From Bacteroidales bacterium (GTDB taxonomy: Bacteria; Bacteroidota; Bacteroidia; Bacteroidales; WRGA01): 10,442 bases of DNA. Below are positions 1 through 7,000 of this stretch, in pieces (within the stretch, counting starts at the first letter, position 1; every line of letters begins with the position of its first letter). The DNA is taken from NCBI GenBank assembly GCA_031279795.1, contig JAITHZ010000244.1, forward strand, positions 1 through 10,442. Reading direction: 5' to 3'. The notes beneath the pieces are model-generated. The model made no database searches, was not told where the DNA came from, and worked only from the letters and a program-made list of their open reading frames with translations. Position numbers and translations under genes: made by a program.

Positions 1-581
1 GTTATTTTCACTTTGCTGTCTTTGTCAAAAAGCTGAGCCTTCGATTTCCCGACGCTGAACACTCCACCGCCTACCCCGCCGCCGGCCATCCGTCGCATCA
101 TGAAAAACCACAGCCCGACCAATAGCAATACCGGCCCGAAGAACCACAACATGCGCATGAACGTGCTTTCGCCTTTTTCGTAAATTACGTCAAGTTTCAG
201 CTCATGTTCTGCCTTCACCTTTTCTATATAGTCATAAAATTTCGCCGATGACGGAATATTTACTGAAATTTTTGGATTGGAACGGACATTGGACGCATCT
301 TCCTTGAAAATTTTTTCAATCGCGTTTTTTTTGACATTCGCTTCTAATCTGTCGGCGTCGGTATAGACTGTGATCTTTTCAAAGTCGCCTGCTATCAAGT
401 ATTGTTCAAACTCTGTCCAACCTACATTTTTGGTTGTGTACATGTCGCGCGTAAAAAACAGCCCTGCCAGCGAAATGGCAATGAACAGAAAGAGCCAGTC
501 AAGTCGAAATTTGCTCGGACTTCCTTTCGGACGGTTGTTTGGGGAATTTGGAGTGTTATTGGCATTATTGTTATTATCCAT
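1..581 (-). CDS. ftsH: ATP-dependent zinc metalloprotease FtsH, N-terminal part (runs off the left edge)
   Basis: FtsH is a membrane-anchored AAA+ zinc protease that degrades misfolded membrane proteins and some regulators. Only the first 193 codons are in the window, so the ATPase and HExxH protease domains lie outside it. What is seen: an Asn/Pro-rich cytoplasmic start (MDNNNNANN), a first membrane helix at about residues 28-45, a periplasmic domain at about 48-140 with the family-like stretch VGWTEFEQYLIAGD, and a second membrane helix at about 144-162. A Gly-rich segment (MAGGGVGGGVFSVGKSKAQ) then leads into the AAA domain, as in all FtsH proteins. The start chosen is the ATG at 579-581; its Asn-rich opening is common in Bacteroidota homologues. 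The gene follows rsfS after a 63-nt gap without an evident terminator, so the two are probably co-transcribed. Identification rests on the topology and the segment before the AAA domain. Confidence 0.95.
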   Translation of the reverse strand, partial: MDNNNNANNTPNSPNNRPKGSPSKFRLDWLFLFIAISLAGLFFTRDMYTTKNVGWTEFEQYLIAGDFEKITVYTDADRLEANVKKNAIEKIFKEDASNVRSNPKISVNIPSSAKFYDYIEKVKAEHELKLDVIYEKGESTFMRMLWFFGPVLLLVGLWFFMMRRMAGGGVGGGVFSVGKSKAQLFDKDSKVKI

Positions 582-644
582 ATTTCGAGAATTTAGTGAA
601 ATCGTTAAAAATATAAATTATAAATAATTCAGTTTCTGCAAAAA

Positions 645-1013
645 TTAATCCAAATCGGGAATGTCTGTCAATTTGGCATCGTTCCACAAATGTTCCAGTT
701 GATAATAATTCCTCCGATCGGGAAGGAAAATGTGGACGATAATATCGCTGTAATCCATGGCAATCCACTGTGCATTCTGCTCGCCGCTGACAGATACGGG
801 CTTGACGGAAATTTTTTTCCGTACATACTCCCTCACAGAATCGGCAATGGCCGATACCTGATTCGGAGAATTTCCTTCGCAGATTACAAACTGATTGCAG
901 ATGCATCCGATAATGCCAGTTAAATCAACGATAACAATGTTCTTTCCTTTTTTTTCCTGTATTCCTTCGATTACGTTCTGTAATAAAGTTGTCTGTTCTT
1001 TTTTTGTTTGCAT
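645..1013 (-). CDS. rsfS: Ribosome silencing factor RsfS (Iojap/YbeB family)
   Basis: RsfS binds ribosomal protein uL14 on the large subunit and blocks joining of the small subunit, lowering translation under starvation. The 122-residue length is normal for the family. Recognisable family stretches are GKNIVIVDLTGI near residue 23, CNQFVICEGNSPNQVSAIAD at about 39-58 and the C-terminal core WIAMDYSDIIVHIFLPDRR at about 83-101. The following YYQLEHLW is the usual family ending. The ATG at 1011-1013 sits about 25 nt downstream of the predicted transcription start. It is the first gene of a minus-strand pair with ftsH. Nothing odd is seen. Confidence 0.94.
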   Translation of the reverse strand: MQTKKEQTTLLQNVIEGIQEKKGKNIVIVDLTGIIGCICNQFVICEGNSPNQVSAIADSVREYVRKKISVKPVSVSGEQNAQWIAMDYSDIIVHIFLPDRRNYYQLEHLWNDAKLTDIPDLD

Positions 1014-1045
1014 TCGTGACTATAAACGTATATTAAATTCGCTTG

Positions 1046-1075
1046 CAAAGATAACTGAATTTTACAAAAGTACAA
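1046..1075 (-). promoter_or_regulatory. Predicted Bacteroidales promoter for rsfS-ftsH
   Basis: On the minus strand a -7 box TATCTTTG (consensus TAnnTTTG, positions 1046-1053) is preceded 19 nt upstream by a TTG -33 element (1073-1075). The predicted start near 1039 gives a leader of roughly 26 nt before the rsfS ATG. The match to the Bacteroides housekeeping sigma consensus is seen directly; activity is inferred. Confidence 0.62.
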
Positions 1076-1174
1076 TAAACTGCGGCTAATTCCCAGTACA
1101 GACGCATTAAAAATTCATCTAACGACTTGCCCGTAGTACCTAATTATCAACCATTAACAAAAAACGAAAAATAG

Positions 1175-1206
1175 TTGCTTCTATTTCGGATTTGTTTATA
1201 TCTTTG
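1175..1206 (+). promoter_or_regulatory. Predicted Bacteroidales promoter for the regulator/acyl-CoA synthetase pair
   Basis: A plus-strand -7 box TATCTTTG (1199-1206) lies 21 nt after a TTG -33 element (1175-1177). Transcription would start near 1213, giving a leader of about 45 nt. It is divergent from the rsfS promoter about 100 bp away, and the 244-nt intergenic region holds nothing else I can recognise. No clear inverted repeat that could be an operator for the downstream regulator was found by eye. Confidence 0.58.
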
Positions 1207-1257
1207 CCCAAAGTTTTGTGAAAATTCATTTGTCGAAAAAAATAAAATTAAATATTT

Positions 1258-1806
1258 ATGAATGAGCAAATTAAGCAAATAGCAAATAGACTGAAAGGTT
1301 TGAGGGAATCATTAGAACTTTCCCAGGAAGAAATGGCCGAACGTTGCCGCAAAACGTCAAATGAAGTTGATTTATATGAATCAGGAATGATTGATATTCC
1401 ACTGAGCTTTTTATTTGATGTAGCTCAAAACTTTAATATTGAGACATCTACATTAATTTCGGGCGATGAGCCACGCATGAATTCCTATTTTGTTACTCGA
1501 AAGGGTAAAGGCGTTTCCATTGAGCGAACGAAAGCCTACAAATACCAGTCGCTGGCCAGCGGATTTAAAAATCCAAAGGTCGAACCCTATGAAGTGTGCG
1601 TTGAACCAAATGATGCGCCAATCTCCATGAACATGCACACTGGCCAGGAACTTGACCTCGTGCTGGAAGGAAAACTGCAATTCCGCATCAACGAAAAAGA
1701 TTTGATTCTCGAAGAGGGCGACTGTGTCTATTTCGATTCCAGTTTTCCTCATGGTATGAAAGCGCTCGGAGGAAAAAAGGTGCGTTTTTTGGCTGTTGTT
1801 GTATAA
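1258..1806 (+). CDS. XRE-type helix-turn-helix regulator with C-terminal cupin domain
   Basis: This is a 182-residue two-domain transcription factor. Residues about 6-68 form a Cro/C1-type helix-turn-helix (LKGLRESLELSQEEMAERC, then the recognition-helix region). Residues about 108-182 form a small cupin barrel. Cupin motif 1 shows H127, E131 and G138 in HTGQELDLVLEGKLQF; motif 2 shows GDCVYFDSSFPHG at 154-166. Such proteins usually sense a small ligand or metal in the cupin and bind DNA near their own operon. Only 35 nt separate it from the acyl-CoA synthetase gene, so it most likely controls that enzyme in response to an organic acid or acyl-CoA; the ligand is not visible in the sequence. 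The ATG was chosen because it follows the predicted promoter leader and starts the HTH at the usual position. The domain assignment is firm, the target inferred. Confidence 0.93.
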   Translation: MNEQIKQIANRLKGLRESLELSQEEMAERCRKTSNEVDLYESGMIDIPLSFLFDVAQNFNIETSTLISGDEPRMNSYFVTRKGKGVSIERTKAYKYQSLASGFKNPKVEPYEVCVEPNDAPISMNMHTGQELDLVLEGKLQFRINEKDLILEEGDCVYFDSSFPHGMKALGGKKVRFLAVVV

Positions 1807-1841
1807 CATATTATAATGAATTGAAAAATATATAAAATCTT

Positions 1842-3497
1842 ATGATTGAAAAATATTTAAAACAGACGAAATTTGAAAATCAGGCTGATTTTGAGGCCAA
1901 TTTTGCAATAACAGTACCGGAAAATTTTAATTTTGCCTATGATGTTGTAGATGAATGGGCAAAAACGCATCCTGAAAAAAAAGCGCTTTGCTGGGTAAAC
2001 GACAAGGGTGAACATGCTGATTTTTCCTATGCCGAGTTGAAAGAACAAAGCGACCGCGTGGCGTCTTATTTTCAGTCGCTGGGAATCGGACGCGGAGACA
2101 TGGTGATGCTCGTGTTGAAACGGCGCTACGAATTTTGGTTCTCCATCATTGCGCTGCACAAGCTGGGTGCAATTACGATTCCTGCTACCCACCTGTTGAC
2201 AAAAAAAGACTTCGTTTACCGCAATAATGTTGCCGGAATCAAAGCAATTGTCGCTGTTGGTGACGAATTGGTAACCAAACACATAGATGAAGCATTGCCC
2301 GAATCGCCTACCATCAGATACCGAATTTCTATTGGACCTTTTGTGCCCGATGGCTGGAGCGACTTTCAGCATGCTATTACCAACGCGCAACCCTTTGTCC
2401 GCCCCGAAAAAGTGAATGAAAACAGCGACATTTCTCTGCTTTATTTTACATCGGGAACAACAGGCCAGCCTAAAATGGTCATTCACGATTTTACTTATCC
2501 GCTGGGACACATTACCACTGCAGCCTACTGGCACAACCTGAGTGAAAAAAGCCTGCACCTCACCGTAGCCGATACTGGATGGGCAAAAGCTGTATGGGGA
2601 AAAATATATGGACAAATGCTGGCCGGAGCAACAATTTTTATCTACGACCACGAGAAGTTCACACCATCCAATATGCTACAAATTATTCAGGATTATAAAG
2701 TTACATCGCTATGTGCACCTCCTACGGTTTTCCGCTTCCTCATTTGTGAAGATTTGAGCAAGTACGACCTTTCGTCGCTCGAATACTGTACGATTGCCGG
2801 CGAAGCGCTGAATCCTGCTGTTTACGAAACATTCTACAAGCTGACGGGAATCAAACTGAAGGAAGGTTTCGGTCAAACGGAAACAACGCTGCTGGTTTTC
2901 ACTCCGCCCTGGACGGAACCGAAACCCGGCTCAATGGGCTTGCCAAATCCGCAGTACGACGTGGATTTGATTGCCCCTGACGGACGGCGGGTGGAAGACG
3001 GCGAACAGGGCGAAATCGTTGTCAGAACTGATAAACACTACCCTGTGGGCATGTTTATGGCATATTACCGAGACGAGGAATTAACAAAAAATGTCTTTCA
3101 CGACAACATTTATCATACGGGCGATATCGCGTGGCGCGACGAAGCAGGCTATTACTGGTTCGTGGGACGTAACGATGATGTGATAAAAAGTTCCGGTTAC
3201 CGAATCGGCCCATTCGAAGTAGAAAGCGCCTTGATGACGCACGACGCTGTGGTGGAATGTGCTATTACCGGCATTCCCGACGAAATACGCGGTCAGATAA
3301 TTAAGGCAACCGTCGTTCTGGCAAAAGACTATAAAGCCAAAGCTGGAGATACGCTGGTTCGCGAACTTCAGGAGCACGTGAAACGTGTGACTGCTCCATA
3401 CAAATATCCGCGCATCATCGAATTTGTCGAAGAATTGCCGAAAACTATCAGCGGAAAAATCCGGCGGGTGGAAATCCGTGAGAAAATCAGAAATTAG
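1842..3497 (+). CDS. AMP-forming acyl-CoA synthetase (acetate/medium-chain type)
   Basis: This enzyme activates a carboxylic acid with ATP to an acyl-adenylate and transfers it to coenzyme A. The 551-residue protein has the full set of adenylate-forming motifs: P-loop YFTSGTTGQPK at 201-211, EGFGQTETT at 341-349, YHTGD at 424-428, hinge GRNDDVIKSSGYRIGPFEVE at 442-461, and the C-terminal PKTISGKIRR with the catalytic, typically acetylatable lysine at K539. The stretch TVADTGWAKAVWG at about 241-253 is characteristic of the ACSM/medium-chain branch rather than long-chain FadD. The substrate (acetate, propionate, a branched or medium-chain acid, or an aryl acid) cannot be fixed from sequence. 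It is the second gene of a pair with the HTH/cupin regulator. Its last five codons and stop lie inside a 40-nt sequence that is repeated 276 nt downstream. Confidence 0.93.
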   Translation: MIEKYLKQTKFENQADFEANFAITVPENFNFAYDVVDEWAKTHPEKKALCWVNDKGEHADFSYAELKEQSDRVASYFQSLGIGRGDMVMLVLKRRYEFWFSIIALHKLGAITIPATHLLTKKDFVYRNNVAGIKAIVAVGDELVTKHIDEALPESPTIRYRISIGPFVPDGWSDFQHAITNAQPFVRPEKVNENSDISLLYFTSGTTGQPKMVIHDFTYPLGHITTAAYWHNLSEKSLHLTVADTGWAKAVWGKIYGQMLAGATIFIYDHEKFTPSNMLQIIQDYKVTSLCAPPTVFRFLICEDLSKYDLSSLEYCTIAGEALNPAVYETFYKLTGIKLKEGFGQTETTLLVFTPPWTEPKPGSMGLPNPQYDVDLIAPDGRRVEDGEQGEIVVRTDKHYPVGMFMAYYRDEELTKNVFHDNIYHTGDIAWRDEAGYYWFVGRNDDVIKSSGYRIGPFEVESALMTHDAVVECAITGIPDEIRGQIIKATVVLAKDYKAKAGDTLVRELQEHVKRVTAPYKYPRIIEFVEELPKTISGKIRRVEIREKIRN

Positions 3498-3521
3498 AAA
3501 ACCCTTTTTGAATGATAAGTA
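3482..3521 (+). repeat. Direct repeat, copy 1 (overlaps the synthetase stop codon)
   Basis: A 40-nt sequence beginning gaaaatcagaaattag and ending gataagta includes the last codons and stop of the acyl-CoA synthetase. It recurs at 3758-3798 with a single extra A (gaatgat versus gaaatgat). The two copies bracket the palindromic element. The sequence beyond copy 2, not copy 1, leads into the terminator, so copy 1 plus the element looks like the added material. Confidence 0.9.
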
Positions 3522-3593
3522 AATAACCTGTAACGGTAAGTCGCAGGGACGGCACTTTATTAATCGGTGGCTTTAGCTCAATGTCGTCTGTCG
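3522..3593. other. Left flank of the palindromic element, unassigned
   Basis: These 72 nt between the first direct repeat and the left inverted arm have no counterpart on the right side. They contain gcagggacg, a 9-mer that also occurs in the terminator stem near 3818, and a stretch (ggtggctttagctc) of the kind seen in dispersed intergenic repeats. No credible gene or hairpin is seen. It may belong to the element. Confidence 0.4.
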
Positions 3594-3753
3594 GTTCGGG
3601 CGAGGCTGTGCCTCGTCCGGTCTATGATTGCAGGCTTTGCCTGCGTAAAAAATCATACACATGGAAAATATTGATGAATTAGATTATTAATTATAATAAT
3701 GTGCAGGCAAAGCCTGCTTTGATAGACCGAACGAGGCAGAGCCTCGTCCGAAC
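3594..3753. repeat. REP/MITE-like element with nested palindromes
   Basis: Two 51-nt arms (3594-3644 and 3703-3753) are inverted copies of each other with 45 of 51 positions matching by hand alignment; 58 nt of AT-rich sequence separates them. Each arm contains two smaller palindromes with 3-nt loops: a cgaggc/gcctcg hairpin and a gcaggc/gcctgc hairpin. The whole can fold as one long hairpin or as four short ones. There is no transposase and no convincing ORF inside. Most mismatches between the arms fall in the loops or spacers of the small hairpins, which suggests the stems are maintained. It lies between convergent genes, a typical site for REP sequences or small non-autonomous elements. 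A family assignment needs other genomic copies. Confidence 0.72.
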
Positions 3754-3757
3754 AGCG

Positions 3758-3798
3758 GAAAATCAGAAATTAGAAAACCCTTTTTGAAATGATAAGTA
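3758..3798 (+). repeat. Direct repeat, copy 2
   Basis: This is the 41-nt second copy of the sequence at 3482-3521, differing by one inserted A. It contains a non-functional remnant of the synthetase 3' end (cagaaattag) and joins directly to the terminator region, so it probably represents the original gene-terminator junction. Confidence 0.9.
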
Positions 3799-3808
3799 TT
3801 TTTAATTA

Positions 3809-3843
3809 AAAAAGAAAGCAGGGACGTTCCCTGCTTTCTTTTT
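3809..3843. terminator. Bidirectional Rho-independent terminator
   Basis: A perfect 11-bp stem (gaaagcaggga paired with tccctgctttc, loop cgt) is extended by five A-T pairs, giving an A-run on one side and a T-run on the other. It works as an intrinsic terminator on either strand. It sits between the plus-strand acyl-CoA synthetase and the minus-strand small gene/GH8 unit, so it probably ends both transcripts. Confidence 0.9.
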
Positions 3844-3880
3844 ATCATTATGTATCATACTGTTCAATTCATCAGCTTGC

Positions 3881-4030
3881 CTAATCCAGCACGGGTGGAT
3901 AACAGTCAGGATCGAGCGGGTCGGAACAGGCAAAACCTTTCTCTACTTTTACTTCCCATACTGTTATGGACGGAGCCTCGTATCCGTATGTCAGCAACAG
4001 GATTGCTGCTTTTTCTTTCTGTGTTTTCAT
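3881..4030 (-). CDS. Small hypothetical peptide (49 residues) following the GH8 gene
   Basis: The reading frame opens with ATG at 4028-4030 and ends with TAG at 3881-3883. It starts MKTQKEKAAILLLTYGYEAP, continues SITVWEVKVEKGF and ends with ACSDPLDPDCYPPVLD, holding two cysteines eight residues apart. The pattern YEAP-x-I-x-V-x-E-V-x-VEKGFA-x-SDP resembles short, poorly characterised Bacteroidales proteins I have seen with the same core; this is a recollection, not a search. It begins 22 nt after the stop of the GH8 gene on the same strand and ends 38 nt before the shared terminator, so it is probably co-transcribed with the enzyme. No signal peptide, lipobox or membrane helix is clear. An overlapping 65-residue opposite-strand frame lacks any such features. 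The function is unknown. Confidence 0.66.
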   Translation of the reverse strand: MKTQKEKAAILLLTYGYEAPSITVWEVKVEKGFACSDPLDPDCYPPVLD

Positions 4031-4052
4031 TGATTCTTAATTTTTAAATTAA

Positions 4053-7000
4053 TTAATTAATTCCTAATTTGACAACTTTTGCATCATTTCCACTGACTGC
4101 CTTTACGAGGTATACGCCTGCGGAAAGGCCTTCTACAACGTGATTGCTGCTGTTCACGGATGGATTGCTGTAAACCGCTGCTCCTTGTGCATTATATACC
4201 GTTACTTCCTGAATGGGAGCGCTGGATACGATGTGTACACTGTTGCGGCTGTCGCTGTATATGAGAATCTTCCCCGACAGCGAGTTGCCTGCGACGGTTG
4301 TGTTTGCTGGCGACAGGGTGATGAAGAAGCGTGTTTCGCTGGCTACGACTTTTCCTGCGTTTTGCGCCGGATGATAAACAAACGGATATTCGTAGGTTGC
4401 CATGCCGGTCAGGTCGACTGTGCGGTTTTCTGCAGCGTCGTACAGCGTGATGACAGCTTCATATTCGTTCATGCCTGCGAATTTCAGCGACATGCTACCG
4501 TCGTAGCTTGTTGAGAGACCGATGGGAATCAGCGTTTCTTCCACAATGCGTCCGAGTACGTTCACGCCGACGGCTACCGTATTGCCTTCCGTTGTCGGTT
4601 TCAGCGTATACACATCGGGAACTGCGCTTATGCTGGAGAACAGTTTCCGCGAGTCGGCATTGCCAAAAGCGTTGCTGCCGTTTTCGCGCGAGGCGATTAG
4701 CGTGCGAACACTTACATCCGATTGCTGTGCGGTTATTTCCAGCGTGTTGAGCGGACGTTCGCTGCTGCGTAGCGTTGCGCTTCCGGTTGCTGCGTCAGCT
4801 ATGTTAAATGCCATGCTTCCTGCTGTATAACTTGCTGCTTTTTCCACGATGAACCCTTGCAAAGGCGCAATGTGCTGCGTCAAACCGACAACCAAGCCCC
4901 ATTCGGCGCCAACTGACAGATTATACCCCGAATAACCGGAGCCTGTCCAAATCTGGTAATTATCCTTGATGATGGCGCTGTTTGTGGATGCCACTGGTGC
5001 AAAATCAATGGTTGTCATGAATGGATTTCCGGCAAAGGCAAAATCCGACTGGCGCAAGTCGTTGTGTCCAAAGGCGAGCGTTTCGTTTACCGTTCCTCCG
5101 GCCAGCTTGTTGGCGGCGGCGGTGCGTGCCAGCGTAGTTATTACGTCGGTTGTTTTTTCGAAAGAAGCGTTGCGTCCGTAGATTGTGCTTGTTCCGCCAG
5201 CGTATTCATGCGTGTAGTGTACAGCAGGATTTACTTTCGGATTGTCGAAGAACGGCAGTTCTACAATGCCGTTTGCTTTGCCCAGTCCTTTAGCCGCATC
5301 GTCGTTGTTCGACAGATACAGCAGGAATCCGCCGCCAGCCTCGAACTTCTGCGCGTAGCGTTGAGCAAGTTGATCAGCTTCGTAACCAACCCAGTGGGCT
5401 TCATTTCCATCGGCAGAGAAAACCCGCACATCCGTACCCGGAAGGCCGCCAAACGACAGGTCGCCGGCATAGAGTTCCTGCAGCGGAGAGGCGAGCATCC
5501 ACCAGCGGTTGCGTGTGGAAGGAGCGCTGAAATCCAGCTGAACGAAGGCTTTGTAATCGCCCGTCAGGTTGTGTTGATCGCCAATTTCTGCGCCCGGACG
5601 GAAGGTGATTGACTTCACCGTTGTTGATGCCGGTACAGAAGGATAGGAACTGCTCTGGGGAATAATCACCTTGTCGCTGGCGCCAGGGATGCCGTTTGGC
5701 AGCCAGTTGCCTGCCGACGTCCAGTTGGTAGAGCTGGCTGTAGGCGCCCAAGTGTATGTGCGCGGACAAGTGCCTTCTTTGGCGACTAATTTGATGTTGT
5801 CAATGTAGAATCTTGGGCCATTGCTCCAGTTATCTCCGATTAATATATAAAATGATGTTGTGCTATTAGGCAATGAAGCTAAACTTATAGTTCTAGCAAG
5901 CCATATACCACAATTACCGGCAGGATTTGCACTTGTTGTTTTCAGAAGTTCTGTCCCCCCACTACTGCTACTTGAAAAAACACTGTTAACTGTGTATCTG
6001 ATGTTTTTGTTATCTGTACCTCCCGTCGTTGGCACATAAATATCAAACTTCAAATTCGGGTCATAATCTGCTAATGTTTTCCCTGCAGGTAATGTAATTA
6101 CCAACTTTCCATAGCCATCTTCATAACTGCCTCCATTAGTAAAGAGTATAGCCTTATTATTCACATTTTCTGTCGTTGCCTGTGTTGTTATTTCAGCTTT
6201 ACTGGAAGCATTGGGTGTAGCATCATTATATTTTCTTACCGAATACGTTAACAAATTTGCATCCGGCGCTGTTTCGAAATCAAACACGATATCGCAGCTT
6301 ACATTTTCATCAGCTCGTGTTACCACAATGGTATAGGTTTTATGCGTACTTCCATTGGGAGCGGTTACGATTACTTCAAATGTATTGGCTCCTACCTGCA
6401 GCGTTTTTGGGCCGTCGCCGTCCACATCGGAAGAGCCCGTTCCTTCCTGAGAAGCTGTTGCCGCAATCGTGATGCTTTCAATGTCGTTGGCTACGCTTAC
6501 CGTGTATGCCGTTGTACTTTTACTGAATACAGGCGTCAGCGTGCCTTCGTTCACGGAAAGCGCCGACAGGGTGGCGTCGGTTTGCGGATCGGCCGGTGCG
6601 CAGGATTCGGGTTTGGCAATGAGGAAGACATTGTCCACATAAAAGTGGGCAGCCCCCCAGTTACATCCGATAGATACATAAAAAGAGTTAGTTGATGAAG
6701 GTAATGAACCAAGTGGGATCTCTTTTGTAATCCATTTATTTCTGTCTGTATCGGAGGATATCGAAATAAGAGACGACTGATCTTTCGGAGGTAGATTAAT
6801 TCCGTACAATATATTCTTAGTGCCATTGCCTTGATCGCCACCTTCAGAGGCATAGGTAGGAAAATATATATCAAATGATATTTTATTATCATAATCCGCT
6901 AATGTTTTTCCTGCAGGCAGAGTAAATTGAAGTTTTAATGCTCCCCCTTCACCATAACTACCAGTACCTGTCGTATGAACAGCATGGTTGTTTGTAGGCG

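Noticed and set aside
3581..3682. 33-residue plus-strand frame through the left palindromic arm
   Set aside because: Its codons are simply the palindromes read through; it has no start signal and no plausible protein features.
3594..3753. CRISPR array or integron attC site
   Set aside because: There are only two inverted arms, no regularly spaced direct repeats with spacers, and no integrase or cas gene.
3850..4047. 65-residue plus-strand frame opposite the small peptide gene
   Set aside because: It lies antisense to the better-supported 49-residue gene, has no recognisable domain, lies just after the terminator hairpin and lacks a promoter match.
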